A stretch of 64,000 bases of DNA from NCBI GenBank assembly GCA_034506335.1, contig JAPDPR010000009.1, forward strand, positions 29,173-93,172, read 5' to 3'. Positions 63,624 to 64,000 of this stretch are shown here, one piece after another. A model generated the notes under the pieces. The model did not search any database, was not told the DNA's origin, and saw only the letters and a program-made list of their open reading frames with translations. How positions within the stretch are numbered: position 1 is the stretch's first letter; the number at the start of each line of letters is the position of its first letter. Origin of the DNA: a candidate division KSB1 bacterium. GTDB lineage: Bacteria > Zhuqueibacterota > Zhuqueibacteria > JANLFK01 > Oleimicrobiaceae. A program made the translations under genes and the position numbers.

Positions 63624-64000
63624 GTGCGCCGTCCGGTGCTCTTGGCGCGACTCGCCGTGGTGGCCGCGCTGACGATCGTAGGCCAGGTGGTAGGTCTACC
63701 GCAGCCTTTCACTGGGCCGTTCGTCAACGCGATGCTCGTGCTGACATTGGTATTCGTCGGCTGGGTGCCGGCGTTAGTGTTGGGGTGCGTGACCCCAGTA
63801 GTGGCGCTGGTGCGCGGGTTGCTCCCGCCAGCCCTGGGCGTTGCGCTGCCCATCGTCGCTGTGGGGAATGCAGTTTTTGTGAGCGTGTATGGCCTTGGCT
63901 GTGGTCTGGCGCGACAGCCACTCTGCTATTTAGGTGCAGTGAAAATAGTGACCATCGTGCTCACCGCGGCTTTGGTCAAGTTCAGCTGGTTTTTCCTCTG
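63624..64000 (+). CDS. Membrane protein, probable ECF transporter S component (3' end outside window)
   Basis: Starts at a GTG (63624) behind AGGGGGTGGG; 125 residues are seen before the window ends. Very hydrophobic, with four helices: LLARLAVVAALTIVGQVVGL, PFVNAMLVLTLVFVGWVPAL, VTPVVALVRGLLPPALGVAL, PIVAVGNAVFVSVYGLGCG. The P-x-T-G-P-x-VNA-LxL opening with a later LLPP-x-L and P-x-V-x-GN is like small S-component-type proteins found in Firmicutes and relatives. Substrate unknown. The call is tentative because the end is missing. Confidence 0.6.
   Translation, partial: MRRPVLLARLAVVAALTIVGQVVGLPQPFTGPFVNAMLVLTLVFVGWVPALVLGCVTPVVALVRGLLPPALGVALPIVAVGNAVFVSVYGLGCGLARQPLCYLGAVKIVTIVLTAALVKFSWFFL

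Overview
The window is a GC-rich, gene-dense stretch of a bacterial chromosome. It probably comes from an uncultured member of the FCB superphylum (Calditrichota/KSB1-like lineages fit best; this is inference). The clues are a TonB-dependent receptor with a carboxypeptidase-like N-terminal domain, a PorV/PorQ-type barrel, several exported proteins with FlgD-like C-terminal sorting domains (type IX secretion style), a GWxTD-domain protein and a DUF2851 protein. I see no rRNA, CRISPR array, transposase or phage genes. One tRNA (Phe) is present.

Layout. 1-18.3 kb is mostly plus-strand metabolism: the end of an MFS transporter, DUF2851, feoAB, a three-gene saccharopine-type lysine degradation operon (ALDH7, LKR, SDH) behind a clear sigma70-type promoter, then rsmI, a CDP-alcohol phosphatidyltransferase, panD, inositol-1-phosphate synthase, a MATE exporter, tmk, an S41 protease and ppdK, which ends at a strong terminator. 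An MtnX-like phosphatase follows.

19.6-35.2 kb is a tad (Flp pilus) locus: two Flp pilins, prepilin peptidase, TadE, CpaB, secretin, CpaE/TadZ and the CpaF/TadA ATPase, then TadB and TadC, a small lipoprotein and a DUF192-methyltransferase fusion. Between the TadA ATPase and TadB sits a four-gene signalling block: a double-domain KaiC-like ATPase, a receiver-PAS-GAF histidine kinase, an Rcp1-like response regulator, and a receiver protein whose C-terminal helical domain looks like the KaiA/RsbU fold. This is the most interesting part of the window. It looks like a Kai-like timing or switching module wired into a pilus machine, and its position resembles that of the KaiC-related ArlH next to ArlI/ArlJ in archaella.

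35.4-56 kb is mainly cell-envelope and export genes. They include a GWxTD protein, a minus-strand TonB receptor / large sorted surface protein / PorV operon, a DUF4921 protein, a secreted transglutaminase, a GT39 glycosyltransferase, tRNA-Phe, two sets of minus-strand exported proteins (lipoprotein plus sorted protein; glycosidase-like plus sorted protein), and an ECF sigma factor between them.

56.3-64 kb carries uvrA, mgtC-like, nhaC-like, a truncated alkyltransferase-like fragment, nth, queT, ylxQ/ylxR and the start of another small integral membrane protein. Promoters were called where a -35/-10 pair with 15-18 bp spacing (mostly 17) precedes a gene; terminators where a GC-rich hairpin precedes a T-run. 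All family assignments are by eye from the translated sequence, without database searches.
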